Origin: COMBO-56-21 sp038852315
GTDB lineage: Archaea; Thermoplasmatota; Thermoplasmata; UBA10834
Direction of reading: 5' to 3'
DNA: 9,556 bases
Assembly (NCBI GenBank): GCA_038852315.1
Contig: JAWCKF010000036.1
Span: forward strand, 1-9,556
The notes beneath the pieces were generated by a model that was given only the letters and a program-made list of their open reading frames with translations, ran no database searches and was not told the origin of the DNA. Below, piece by piece: positions 1 through 6,148 of the stretch; within the stretch, counting starts at the first letter, position 1; each line of letters opens with the position of its first letter. The position numbers and the translations under genes are program-made.

Positions 1-59
1 ACTATGTGACGGACACCTACCTCCCGGAGAAGCTAACGGAGATGGGCATAATCAAGTGA
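1..59 (+). CDS. C-terminal end of an unidentified protein (5' part outside window)
   Basis: Reading from base 3, the frame gives 18 codons ending in TGA at 57-59; the peptide is YVTDTYLPEKLTEMGIIK. Codon choice (GAG, AAG, CTC, ATA) matches the neighbouring genes, so it is probably the true end of a gene entering from the left. Too little is present to name a family. It converges with the acetyltransferase gene, leaving four bases between the two stop codons. No terminator is visible in that gap. An open frame this short could also arise by chance. Confidence 0.5.
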   Translation, partial: YVTDTYLPEKLTEMGIIK

Positions 60-63
60 GCGC

Positions 64-1023
64 TCAGCCCGTCCACGAACACAGGTTCATGACCCGCTCT
101 CCGACGCCCGAGCTGCCAATCCACATCATCCGCTCGAACGACTGCGCGACGGCGTACCCGCGCGAGAAGAGCATGTCTATCGCCCGCCTGCACGGGGAGG
201 GCACGCCTATCGATATCTCGGGGCACTTCTCGTCCGCCGCAAGGAGCTCCGCAGAGGCAATCAGCGGCTCGAGCACGTCCTCCCTTGCCGCCGGATCGAC
301 CGCCAGGACGCGTATGGACGCTCCTGCCATGCCTGAGCGCCTCTGCTTCGTGTGGACCACCGCGAACCCAGCGACCTTTGCCCTGGACGTCGCGACCAGC
401 GTTTCGCCCAGCGAGAACTCATGGGCGAGGTGGACCTCCTTGGTGTAGTCGAGGCCCAGCCTGAGCGCGCCTGACACGCGCCTCAGCTCCGCCGAGAGCC
501 GCTCCTGGATCGGGGATTCTGAGTATCTCTCGATGGCGACCGGGCCGACGGGCTCCTCCTGCAGGCCCTCCTCCTCCAGCCTCTTCCCGAGCATGAGCAC
601 GAGGCACTCAGGCCTCAGACCGACCTTCAGGTAGAGCCCTAGGTTGACCGTGCTCTCGGGCATGGTCTCGAGGCCTATGTCGATGCAGCCCATGTCCTCG
701 AGGTGTCGCAGGGCCGCCTTGAGCAGGTCTTTCCCCAGCCCGCGCGCTTGGTAGGACGGGAGCACGGACAGAGGTCCGACCCAGCCCGTCCCGCCCCACA
801 CATGCGAGAAGACGGCACCTATCACGCCGGCGAACTCATCTGAAGCGACGAACGCCCCGTCGGGGTCGGAGTGCAGGTAAGAGAGGATGTTCTCGTCCGT
901 GCGGGGTGTCAGCCTCACCTTCTGGCCCGTGGTCCGCTCGATCAAGTCGGACCATGACATGATGTCGACGCCCTTAACGTCGACGATGTCTTCCACGCGC
1001 ATCTTCCTGATGACGACACCCAT
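64..1023 (-). CDS. Two-domain GNAT family N-acetyltransferase
   Basis: Predicted cytoplasmic acetyl-CoA-dependent acetyltransferase of 319 residues; the substrate is unknown. The N-terminal GNAT domain (about residues 3-150) has motif A, VLPSYQARGLGKDLL, whose QARGLG (92-97) is the pyrophosphate-binding Q/R-x-x-G-x-G loop. It also has a motif-B-like NLGLYLKVGLRPE (127-139) carrying the usual Tyr. The second half (about 160-300) resembles a GNAT fold but lacks that loop. Its end, YAVAQSFERMMW, recalls the C-terminal domain of YitH-like proteins (Acetyltransf_18 type). A TTG codon nine bases upstream (1030-1032) could extend it by three residues, but GGGAGG at 1035-1040 lies only two bases from TTG and 11 from the ATG, so the ATG is preferred. 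It is transcribed away from the DUF89 gene. GNAT membership is firm; the second domain is less so. Confidence 0.88.
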   Translation of the reverse strand: MGVVIRKMRVEDIVDVKGVDIMSWSDLIERTTGQKVRLTPRTDENILSYLHSDPDGAFVASDEFAGVIGAVFSHVWGGTGWVGPLSVLPSYQARGLGKDLLKAALRHLEDMGCIDIGLETMPESTVNLGLYLKVGLRPECLVLMLGKRLEEEGLQEEPVGPVAIERYSESPIQERLSAELRRVSGALRLGLDYTKEVHLAHEFSLGETLVATSRAKVAGFAVVHTKQRRSGMAGASIRVLAVDPAAREDVLEPLIASAELLAADEKCPEISIGVPSPCRRAIDMLFSRGYAVAQSFERMMWIGSSGVGERVMNLCSWTG

Positions 1024-1034
1024 GCCCGCCAAGG

Positions 1035-1040
1035 CCTCCC
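1035..1040 (-). promoter_or_regulatory. Ribosome binding site of the GNAT gene
   Basis: The minus strand reads GGGAGG here, 11 bases before the ATG at 1021-1023 and only two bases before the alternative TTG. The spacing is the main reason for choosing the ATG. Confidence 0.5.
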
Positions 1041-1071
1041 GACGCGGATGCTAGGACGAGATTAGCTCCGA

Positions 1072-1082
1072 AGTAGGATATC
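1072..1082 (-). promoter_or_regulatory. Weak TATA-like element for the GNAT gene
   Basis: The minus strand reads about TCTTGATATCC, an AT-rich patch in otherwise GC-rich DNA. Archaeal start sites lie about 25-27 bases downstream of the TATA centre, so transcription would begin near 1050 and give a leader of about 27 bases that includes the GGGAGG site. The match to a TATA consensus is poor and this is only the best candidate in the gap. Confidence 0.28.
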
Positions 1083-1110
1083 AAGATAGGGTCGTGGCTT
1101 GTACTTGGAG

Positions 1111-1121
1111 GAAAGTTATAT
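1111..1121 (+). promoter_or_regulatory. TATA box and BRE-like promoter of the DUF89-epimerase operon
   Basis: GAAAGTTATAT combines a purine-rich BRE-like stretch with a TATA-like core (1115-1121). Its centre lies 30 bases before the ATG at 1148, so transcription would start at or just before the coding sequence. That gives a leaderless or near-leaderless mRNA, which is common in archaea. It also argues against the upstream GTG at 1094, which precedes the promoter. Confidence 0.5.
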
Positions 1122-1129
1122 CGGAGTAC

Positions 1130-1140
1130 CGGGATTCCCG
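1130..1140 (+). promoter_or_regulatory. Palindrome between TATA box and start codon, possible operator
   Basis: CGGGATTCCCG is a perfect inverted repeat around a central T. It sits between the TATA core and the ATG at 1148, where a bound repressor would block transcription initiation. An 11-base palindrome in GC-rich DNA can occur by chance, and no second copy was noticed in the window. Confidence 0.25.
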
Positions 1141-1147
1141 CTGGACC

Positions 1148-2029
1148 ATGCAGATGAGTCCGGAGTGCGTGCCCTGTCTGATACGCAGGGTGCTCTTCGA
1201 GGCTGAAGAGGCCGGCGGCGACAGGAGCGTAGAGTGTGTCAGGAGCGCGGCCAAGATACTCAGCAGGGAGTTCCGCGAGGGTGCGTGCTCCGCGACCGTC
1301 GCGACGAAGGTCCACAGGGAGGCCTACAGGCTGCTGGGCACTCCGGATCCCTATGCTTCGCTGAAGAGGCTGAGCAACAGGGTGGCGCTGGAGCTGTACC
1401 CCGAGGCGCGCAGGTTCGTGACACGCGCCGATGACAAGCTCAGGGCGGCGTTCCTATGCGCGATAGTCGGCAACGTGCTGGACTTCGGCATAGGCACAGG
1501 CTTCGACCACCCATCCAGGCTGAGGAGGGAGTTCAAGGACCTCCTCGCAGAGGGCCTCGGCCACGACGACACAGCCAAGGTGGAGCGCATCCTGAAGAGC
1601 GCGGAGAAGGTCGTCTACCTCGCGGACAACTGCGGGGAGGTCGTGTTCGACAGGCTCGCTCTCGAGCAGCTAAGACCCTATGGCGCGCACATCACGTTCG
1701 TCGTGAAGGAACGGCCCATACTCACCGACGCTACGCTCAAAGACATCAGAGGGCTGGGCATGGAGAAGCTCGCTGACGATATCGTCGAGGCGCCGGGGTT
1801 CGCCGTCGGCATCGACCTCGCCTCTCTCAGGGGGCCGTTCGGCAGGAGGCTTGGGGACGCAGACCTCGTGATCGCGAAGGGCATGGGCAACTTCGAGTCG
1901 CTGTCCGAGACGGACATCATGCCTGTCGCGTACCTCCTGAGGACCAAGTGCAGGCCCGTGGCGGAGGCCATGGGGCTGAAGAAGGACATCAACGCGGTCA
2001 AGCTCTTCGAGAAGGGACACAAGGCATGA
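1148..2029 (+). CDS. DUF89 (ARMT1-like, AF1104-type) metal-dependent damage-control phosphatase
   Basis: A 293-residue cytoplasmic protein of the DUF89 family. Characterised members are Mn/Ni/Co-dependent phosphatases thought to remove damaged or excess phosphometabolites; the substrate here is unknown. The N-terminus MSPECVPCLIRR (3-14) is the archaeal AF1104-type signature with a CxxC. Further landmarks are NVLDFG (109-114), LADNCGE (158-164) with the Asp-Asn metal ligands, an Asp in ILTDAT (194) at the position of the third ligand, and IAKGMGNFE (242-250). The length fits archaeal members. ATG 1148 is chosen because it fits the TATA distance; ATG 1154, giving MSPEC directly, is equally possible. 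The stop overlaps the epimerase start as ATGA, indicating translational coupling. The family call is strong; the phosphatase activity is inferred from the family. Confidence 0.9.
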   Translation: MQMSPECVPCLIRRVLFEAEEAGGDRSVECVRSAAKILSREFREGACSATVATKVHREAYRLLGTPDPYASLKRLSNRVALELYPEARRFVTRADDKLRAAFLCAIVGNVLDFGIGTGFDHPSRLRREFKDLLAEGLGHDDTAKVERILKSAEKVVYLADNCGEVVFDRLALEQLRPYGAHITFVVKERPILTDATLKDIRGLGMEKLADDIVEAPGFAVGIDLASLRGPFGRRLGDADLVIAKGMGNFESLSETDIMPVAYLLRTKCRPVAEAMGLKKDINAVKLFEKGHKA

Positions 2030-3084
2030 TCGAATCCATCGAGTTCAAGACCTTCGTGAACAGAAGGAACAGCGTGTTCAGGATAGCCACGGGCTCGTCC
2101 GATATCGAGGAGAACACAATAGTCAAAGTCAGAGCAGGAGACGAGTTCGGCGTCGGCAACGCCAGCCCGTCGAGCGTGACGCGGGAGACGAGGGAGTCGA
2201 TCGAGAGATTCCTCGCGATGGCGCCCAAGAAGCTCGTGGGGACGGAGGAGGACGACCTCGAGAAGGTCCACAAGAGGCTCGACGCGCTCGCCGAGGGCAA
2301 CAGTGCTGCGAAGGCGGCGGTCGACATAGCCATCTTCGACCTGCTCAGCAAGCGCGAGGGCAAGCCGCTCTATGAGTACCTCGGGGGCTCGAGGAACAAG
2401 ATGCTGACGGACATGACCATAGGCATAGAGTCGAAGGAGACGACGGTCCAGAAGGCCGTGAAGCACGTCCGGTCCGGCTTCAAGGCCCTCAAGATCAAGG
2501 TCGGACTCGACCTTAACGACGACATCAGGCGCGTGGCCGCCGTCAGGGAAGCCGTCGGCGAATCCATCGAACTCAGGGTCGACGCGAACCAGGGCTACTC
2601 GGTGGAGCAGGCCATCAGGTTCTGCAAGGAGATGGAGGCGTTGAAGGTCGCTGTCGTCGAGCAGCCCGTGAGGGCCGATGACTACTCCGGCCTGAAGAAG
2701 GTGACCGAGGCCGTCGACATACCTGTTATGGCCGACGAGTGCGTGAAGTCCGTGCTGGATGCGAGGAAGGTGGCAAGGGAGGGCATCGCTGACATGATCA
2801 ACATCAAGCTGATGAAGAGCGGCGGCATACACGACGCATACATGATCAACAGGCTCGCCGAGGCGACGGACATGGAGACGATGGTAGGATGCATGGGCGA
2901 GATACAGGTGTCCATAGCCGCTGGGCTGCACTTCGCGCTCAGCTCCGAGAACGTGGCCTTCGCGGACCTCGACTCTCACTTCAGCATAATCGACGACCCG
3001 TCTTCGGGGCTTGTGTTCGAGGACGGCTACCTAGTCGCTCCGAGCGCCCCAGGCCTGGGGATAAAGACCCCTCTGGATGGATGA
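2026..3084 (+). CDS. Dipeptide epimerase-like enolase superfamily protein (MR/MLE family)
   Basis: A 352-residue protein with a capping domain (about 1-125) and a TIM barrel. All active-site positions of the muconate-lactonizing subgroup are present: KIK (156-158) and K261 (INIKLMKSGG) as the two acid/base lysines, and metal ligands D186 (RVDANQG), E212 (VEQP) and D237 (MADE). Near the end, FADLD has the D314-x-D316 pair that binds the substrate ammonium group in L-Ala-D/L-Glu epimerases. GCMGEIQVSIAAGLHFA and PGLGI also match the bacterial YkfB/YcjG style. The likely reaction is inversion of the second residue of a dipeptide. An archaeon has no murein, so the natural dipeptide is probably not L-Ala-D-Glu. 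The ATG lies within the DUF89 stop region (ATGA overlap). An in-frame GTG at 1948 lies inside DUF89 and is rejected. Confidence 0.9.
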   Translation: MIESIEFKTFVNRRNSVFRIATGSSDIEENTIVKVRAGDEFGVGNASPSSVTRETRESIERFLAMAPKKLVGTEEDDLEKVHKRLDALAEGNSAAKAAVDIAIFDLLSKREGKPLYEYLGGSRNKMLTDMTIGIESKETTVQKAVKHVRSGFKALKIKVGLDLNDDIRRVAAVREAVGESIELRVDANQGYSVEQAIRFCKEMEALKVAVVEQPVRADDYSGLKKVTEAVDIPVMADECVKSVLDARKVAREGIADMINIKLMKSGGIHDAYMINRLAEATDMETMVGCMGEIQVSIAAGLHFALSSENVAFADLDSHFSIIDDPSSGLVFEDGYLVAPSAPGLGIKTPLDG

Positions 3085-3186
3085 GAACTGTCCGCGCCCC
3101 GCAGCCCTTTCCGTAAGACGGGAGAAAAGGGTTCATATATCCAACCCCGCATGCCTTGCCAGCACGGTCCGTTCAATGTGGTTCTG
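3085..3186. other. Intergenic region between epimerase and coiled-coil gene
   Basis: A 102-base gap. CCCTTT (3108-3113) can pair with AAAGGG (3126-3131), which might form a weak hairpin after the epimerase stop, but there is no convincing U-tract. The right half carries the TATA element of the coiled-coil gene. Confidence 0.4.
3130..3140 (+). promoter_or_regulatory. TATA box of the coiled-coil gene
   Basis: GGTTCATATAT, preceded by the purine-rich GGAGAAAAG, looks like a BRE-TATA pair. A start about 26 bases after the centre would fall near 3162. That is downstream of the in-frame ATG at 3151 and about 24 bases before the ATG at 3187, so it decides between the two starts. Confidence 0.5.
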
Positions 3187-4053
3187 ATGCCAAAGAAGAC
3201 CATCAGCGAGCTTCAGTCGGCGGAGCTGAAGTACAGGGCGCTGCTGAACAAGCGCGACGAGATAAACGCGCAGGCTGCGCTCTTGAGGGACGAGAGGGAC
3301 ACGCTCCACGAGCAGAAGCGCGCGCTCCAGGCCGAGGTTCGCGCCGCGAGGGACAGGCGCGACGCGCTCGTCGCCGAGATGAAGGCCCACAAGCAGAGGA
3401 GGGACGAGCTTCAGGCGAAGGCCAAGGAGCTGATAGAGTTCAAGAAGAAGATGAAGGGGCAGCCCACGGGCAGCCTGAAGGACGAGATAAGGTCCCTCGA
3501 GCGGCAGATAAAGGAGATGGAGCTGAGACAGCAGACGGTCCCCCTTTCCATCCCCAAGGAGAGGGAGCTGCTGGAGGACATGAAGCGCAAGATGGCCGAG
3601 GTGGAGAAGCTCAAGGGCGTCCTCGCGGAGCAGGAGCGCATCCAGAAGGAGATCAAGGACATCGACAGGAGCATCGACGCGCTCTTCAAGGAGGCGGACA
3701 AGGAGCACGCGGAGGTCGTGCGGCTCTCCGAGGAGCAGCACAAGGCGCACGAGGAGGCGGTGGCGCACACCAAGGAGATCGCTGCCCTCACCGCCGCGGC
3801 CAACAAGAAGCACGAGGAGTATTTGAGGCTCAAGGCGGAGGCCGATGCCGCGCACCAGAAGGCGCAGGAGATGCGCGAGAAGATAATCGAGATCAAGGGG
3901 GAGAAGCGAAGGGAGCGCATGGAGGAGCGCAGAGCGCTCAGGGAGCTGAACCTCGCCGCCAAGAAGGCCCTCGACGACAAGCAGGTGCGCGACAAGGCGG
4001 CCGAAGAGGCTCTCCAGATGCTCATGAAAAAGGGCAAGGTGGAGATCGGGTAG
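3187..4053 (+). CDS. Archaeal coiled-coil protein (COG1340-like)
   Basis: A 288-residue protein, almost entirely charged, with no membrane segment or signal peptide. Nearly the whole length is predicted coiled coil. K/R-R-D triads recur near residues 22, 36, 57 and 71, at multiples of seven residues. A hinge around residues 115-131 (QQTVPLSIPKERELLEDMK) separates two long helices, and a short C-terminal stretch (about 245-288) closes it. This matches uncharacterised archaeal coiled-coil proteins grouped as COG1340, of about the same length and with a similar T-x-x-L-S/E-L-L break. The molecular role is unknown; a structural or SMC-like adaptor role is only a guess. The in-frame ATG at 3151 lies too close to the TATA box. 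No clear Shine-Dalgarno precedes 3187. It appears monocistronic and ends 36 bases from the convergent TPR gene. Confidence 0.78.
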   Translation: MPKKTISELQSAELKYRALLNKRDEINAQAALLRDERDTLHEQKRALQAEVRAARDRRDALVAEMKAHKQRRDELQAKAKELIEFKKKMKGQPTGSLKDEIRSLERQIKEMELRQQTVPLSIPKERELLEDMKRKMAEVEKLKGVLAEQERIQKEIKDIDRSIDALFKEADKEHAEVVRLSEEQHKAHEEAVAHTKEIAALTAAANKKHEEYLRLKAEADAAHQKAQEMREKIIEIKGEKRRERMEERRALRELNLAAKKALDDKQVRDKAAEEALQMLMKKGKVEIG

Positions 4054-4089
4054 GACCGCGAGCGAGCGCAGCGCGCCTCAGCTCCGAGA

Positions 4090-6120
4090 TCACCTCTTCT
4101 TGGGTTTCCTCCTCCGGCTGAATATCAGTATGGAGGCCGTTGTCTCCGGAGTCTCGACCTTCGCGCGCAGGGGTATCCTGGGCTTGGGAGGCTCCTCGGG
4201 CTTTCTCTTCGGGCGCGGCCTCATCCTGACCTTCTTGGCCGGCTCTTTCTCCGCTGGTTCAACGGGCTCCTCAGGCGCAGGGGTGGGCCCGGGCACGGGT
4301 GAGGGAGGTGCAGGCGGCGGAGGAGGGGGTTCCGAGGGCGCCTTCCCCTTCGACACGTACACGCCCTTCTTGCCGACGGTCTTGAAATGCACATGGTCGG
4401 TCTCCATGAGCAGCGCGAGCGGGAGGATTATGTCGTGCTTCCTGAGGTTGGTCGCCTCCAGTAGCTGCTCCAGCGTCGCACCCTCCCCCTCGGTCGCTTC
4501 CAGTATCTTCTTCATGGCGGCGTTGACGTCGATGTGCTCGCTGCTCGGAAGCACCTGCAGCTGGGAGCGCTGCTCGACTATGCTCGCGAGGAACTCCTTC
4601 GACTTCTTCACGAAATCCTTGGGGTTGTGGTTCAGCAGCGAGCGGAGGTAGGACGTCTCCAGTCCGAGCTGCTCCCAGCCCTCGATCTGGTCCAGGCACT
4701 GTGCCCTGAAGAACTCCCGCTCGATGCCAGCCTTTGCGACCTCGCTCTTCGGGTTGATCTCGAGCGCGGCCTGGTACTCCGGCACAGCCTCGTTGCTGTG
4801 CCCCAGCTTTGAGAGCAGCTTCGCCTTGTTCAGGTGGGCGTCGAAGCTCCTCGGGTCCTCCTCGATCGCCTTGTTGAAGCAGATGAGAGCATCCTCGTGC
4901 ATGCCCAGGGACTGGTACACGACCCCCTTGTTGTTCCACGCGTGTGCGTTGTGCGGGTCGGCCTTGATGGCTTCGTCGAACGCCTTGAGCGCGGCCTCCT
5001 GCTTGCCCTCGAAGGCGTACATGTTGCCCATGTGGGTCCACGAGACCGTGTCCTTCGGGTCTATCTTCAGCGCCGTCTCGTAGAACACCCTGGCCTTATC
5101 GTACTCGCGCATCCGGTAGTGCGCGTCCGCCTTGATGCTCCAGGGCAGCGCGAACCTGTCGTCGATCGCCGCCCTCGAGCACTGCCTAAGGGCCGCATCG
5201 GCGTGCAGCAGCGCGCCCTTGTAGTCTCCGGACTCTATGAGAGCGTTCGCGCTCCTGAGCCTGGACCACAGGAAGTAGTAGATCTGCTCGCGCCAGATGT
5301 ACAGCATGAGCGGCAAGAAGGAGAACGTTATGCCTATGAGCGCGAGCGTGCGGTCGTAAGGCGAGTAGTTCCCGGAAGCGACAATCCCGAGCTGCTCGTG
5401 GAACGATATCAGGAACACGCCCATCGCGCCCATCAGCCACGCGCCGATGTACGCCTCACGCGTGTCGAGGCCCTGGAGGCCCAGAAGAGCCAGCGCGAGG
5501 CCTGCGGTCAGCAATGTGAGGTTCAGGAATGTCCAGGGGTAGTCGCCTGGGTCGCTCCTGGCATACCCGAAGGCCTCGTGCACGGGCACGAGTATCATGA
5601 GCACGATGCCCGTGCCGTACAGGATCAACCTCAGTCCGTCGGCCGAGCCTATGCACTTGGCGGAGAGCTGCATCAGCATGAAGCCGTACAGCAGGACGAT
5701 GCTGAGAGGTATCGCCCATCCTCCTATCTCCTTGCCCCACACAGCGAGGGCGATCCCGCTTCCTGCGAGCATGACGAACCCCAGGACGCCCATCACGCTC
5801 CTCGGGACCGGGATGTTGTAGTCCGGCGGCGACCCGACCCTTGTGGTGAAGAGCATGAACATGCCGATGAGCACGAACACACCCGAGACGGTGAACACGT
5901 ACGAGTTGTAGACCTCCCAGCTGCCGTACCACAGCTCCTGGCCGAGGAAGAACTCGATGGACGCGGCGATGAGCACAGAGCCGTACAGCAGCAGTATGAA
6001 CAGCCTGGGCCCACCCACCATGGGAAGGAACGGCCGGTCGATCTCGGCCTGCTCCTGGAACCGCCTCACCAGGCTCCCTATGTAGAAGCTGTTGGCGATG
6101 CCCTTGTTGCCCTCGGCCAA
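4090..6120 (-). CDS. Polytopic membrane protein with TPR repeats, winged-helix-like segment and Pro-rich basic tail
   Basis: A 676-residue protein. Eight hydrophobic segments (about 39-60, 72-93, 109-130, 136-153, 163-183, 197-217, 225-246, 260-284) form an N-terminal membrane domain. An even count would place both ends in the cytoplasm. Residues 293-460 hold at least four tetratricopeptide repeats (starting near 327, 361, 395 and 429), each with A/Y/F spacing and an ending like ALKIDPKD. A segment at about 533-592 (DVNAAMKKILEA through VGKKGVYVSKG) resembles a winged-helix fold. The tail (595-676) is Pro-rich (PPPPPPAPP) then Lys/Arg-rich. TTG at 6118-6120 is chosen because GGAGG lies ten bases upstream and the gene then starts 28 bases after the surface-protein stop. 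A TTG at 6190-6192 would add 24 residues overlapping that gene and has no RBS. TPRs suggest a scaffold; no enzyme motif is seen. Confidence 0.85.
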   Translation of the reverse strand: MAEGNKGIANSFYIGSLVRRFQEQAEIDRPFLPMVGGPRLFILLLYGSVLIAASIEFFLGQELWYGSWEVYNSYVFTVSGVFVLIGMFMLFTTRVGSPPDYNIPVPRSVMGVLGFVMLAGSGIALAVWGKEIGGWAIPLSIVLLYGFMLMQLSAKCIGSADGLRLILYGTGIVLMILVPVHEAFGYARSDPGDYPWTFLNLTLLTAGLALALLGLQGLDTREAYIGAWLMGAMGVFLISFHEQLGIVASGNYSPYDRTLALIGITFSFLPLMLYIWREQIYYFLWSRLRSANALIESGDYKGALLHADAALRQCSRAAIDDRFALPWSIKADAHYRMREYDKARVFYETALKIDPKDTVSWTHMGNMYAFEGKQEAALKAFDEAIKADPHNAHAWNNKGVVYQSLGMHEDALICFNKAIEEDPRSFDAHLNKAKLLSKLGHSNEAVPEYQAALEINPKSEVAKAGIEREFFRAQCLDQIEGWEQLGLETSYLRSLLNHNPKDFVKKSKEFLASIVEQRSQLQVLPSSEHIDVNAAMKKILEATEGEGATLEQLLEATNLRKHDIILPLALLMETDHVHFKTVGKKGVYVSKGKAPSEPPPPPPAPPSPVPGPTPAPEEPVEPAEKEPAKKVRMRPRPKRKPEEPPKPRIPLRAKVETPETTASILIFSRRRKPKKR

Positions 6121-6130
6121 AACAGGTCCG

Positions 6131-6135
6131 CCTCC
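6131..6135 (-). promoter_or_regulatory. Ribosome binding site of the TPR membrane protein
   Basis: The minus strand reads GGAGG, 13 bases after the surface-protein stop and ten bases before the TTG at 6118-6120. It supports both the TTG start and co-transcription of the two genes. Confidence 0.5.
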
Positions 6136-6148
6136 ATGATCGTCCGCA

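Noticed and set aside
1678..2979. 433-codon minus-strand open frame opposite DUF89 and the epimerase
   Set aside because: It is antisense to two well-recognised genes. The frame stays open because of GC-rich third positions, and its His/Leu/Arg-rich peptide has no domain.
3156..4121. 321-codon plus-strand frame overlapping the coiled-coil gene
   Set aside because: It is an out-of-frame, Gly/Ala/Arg-rich reading of the coiled-coil gene; the other frame has clear heptad structure and a family match.
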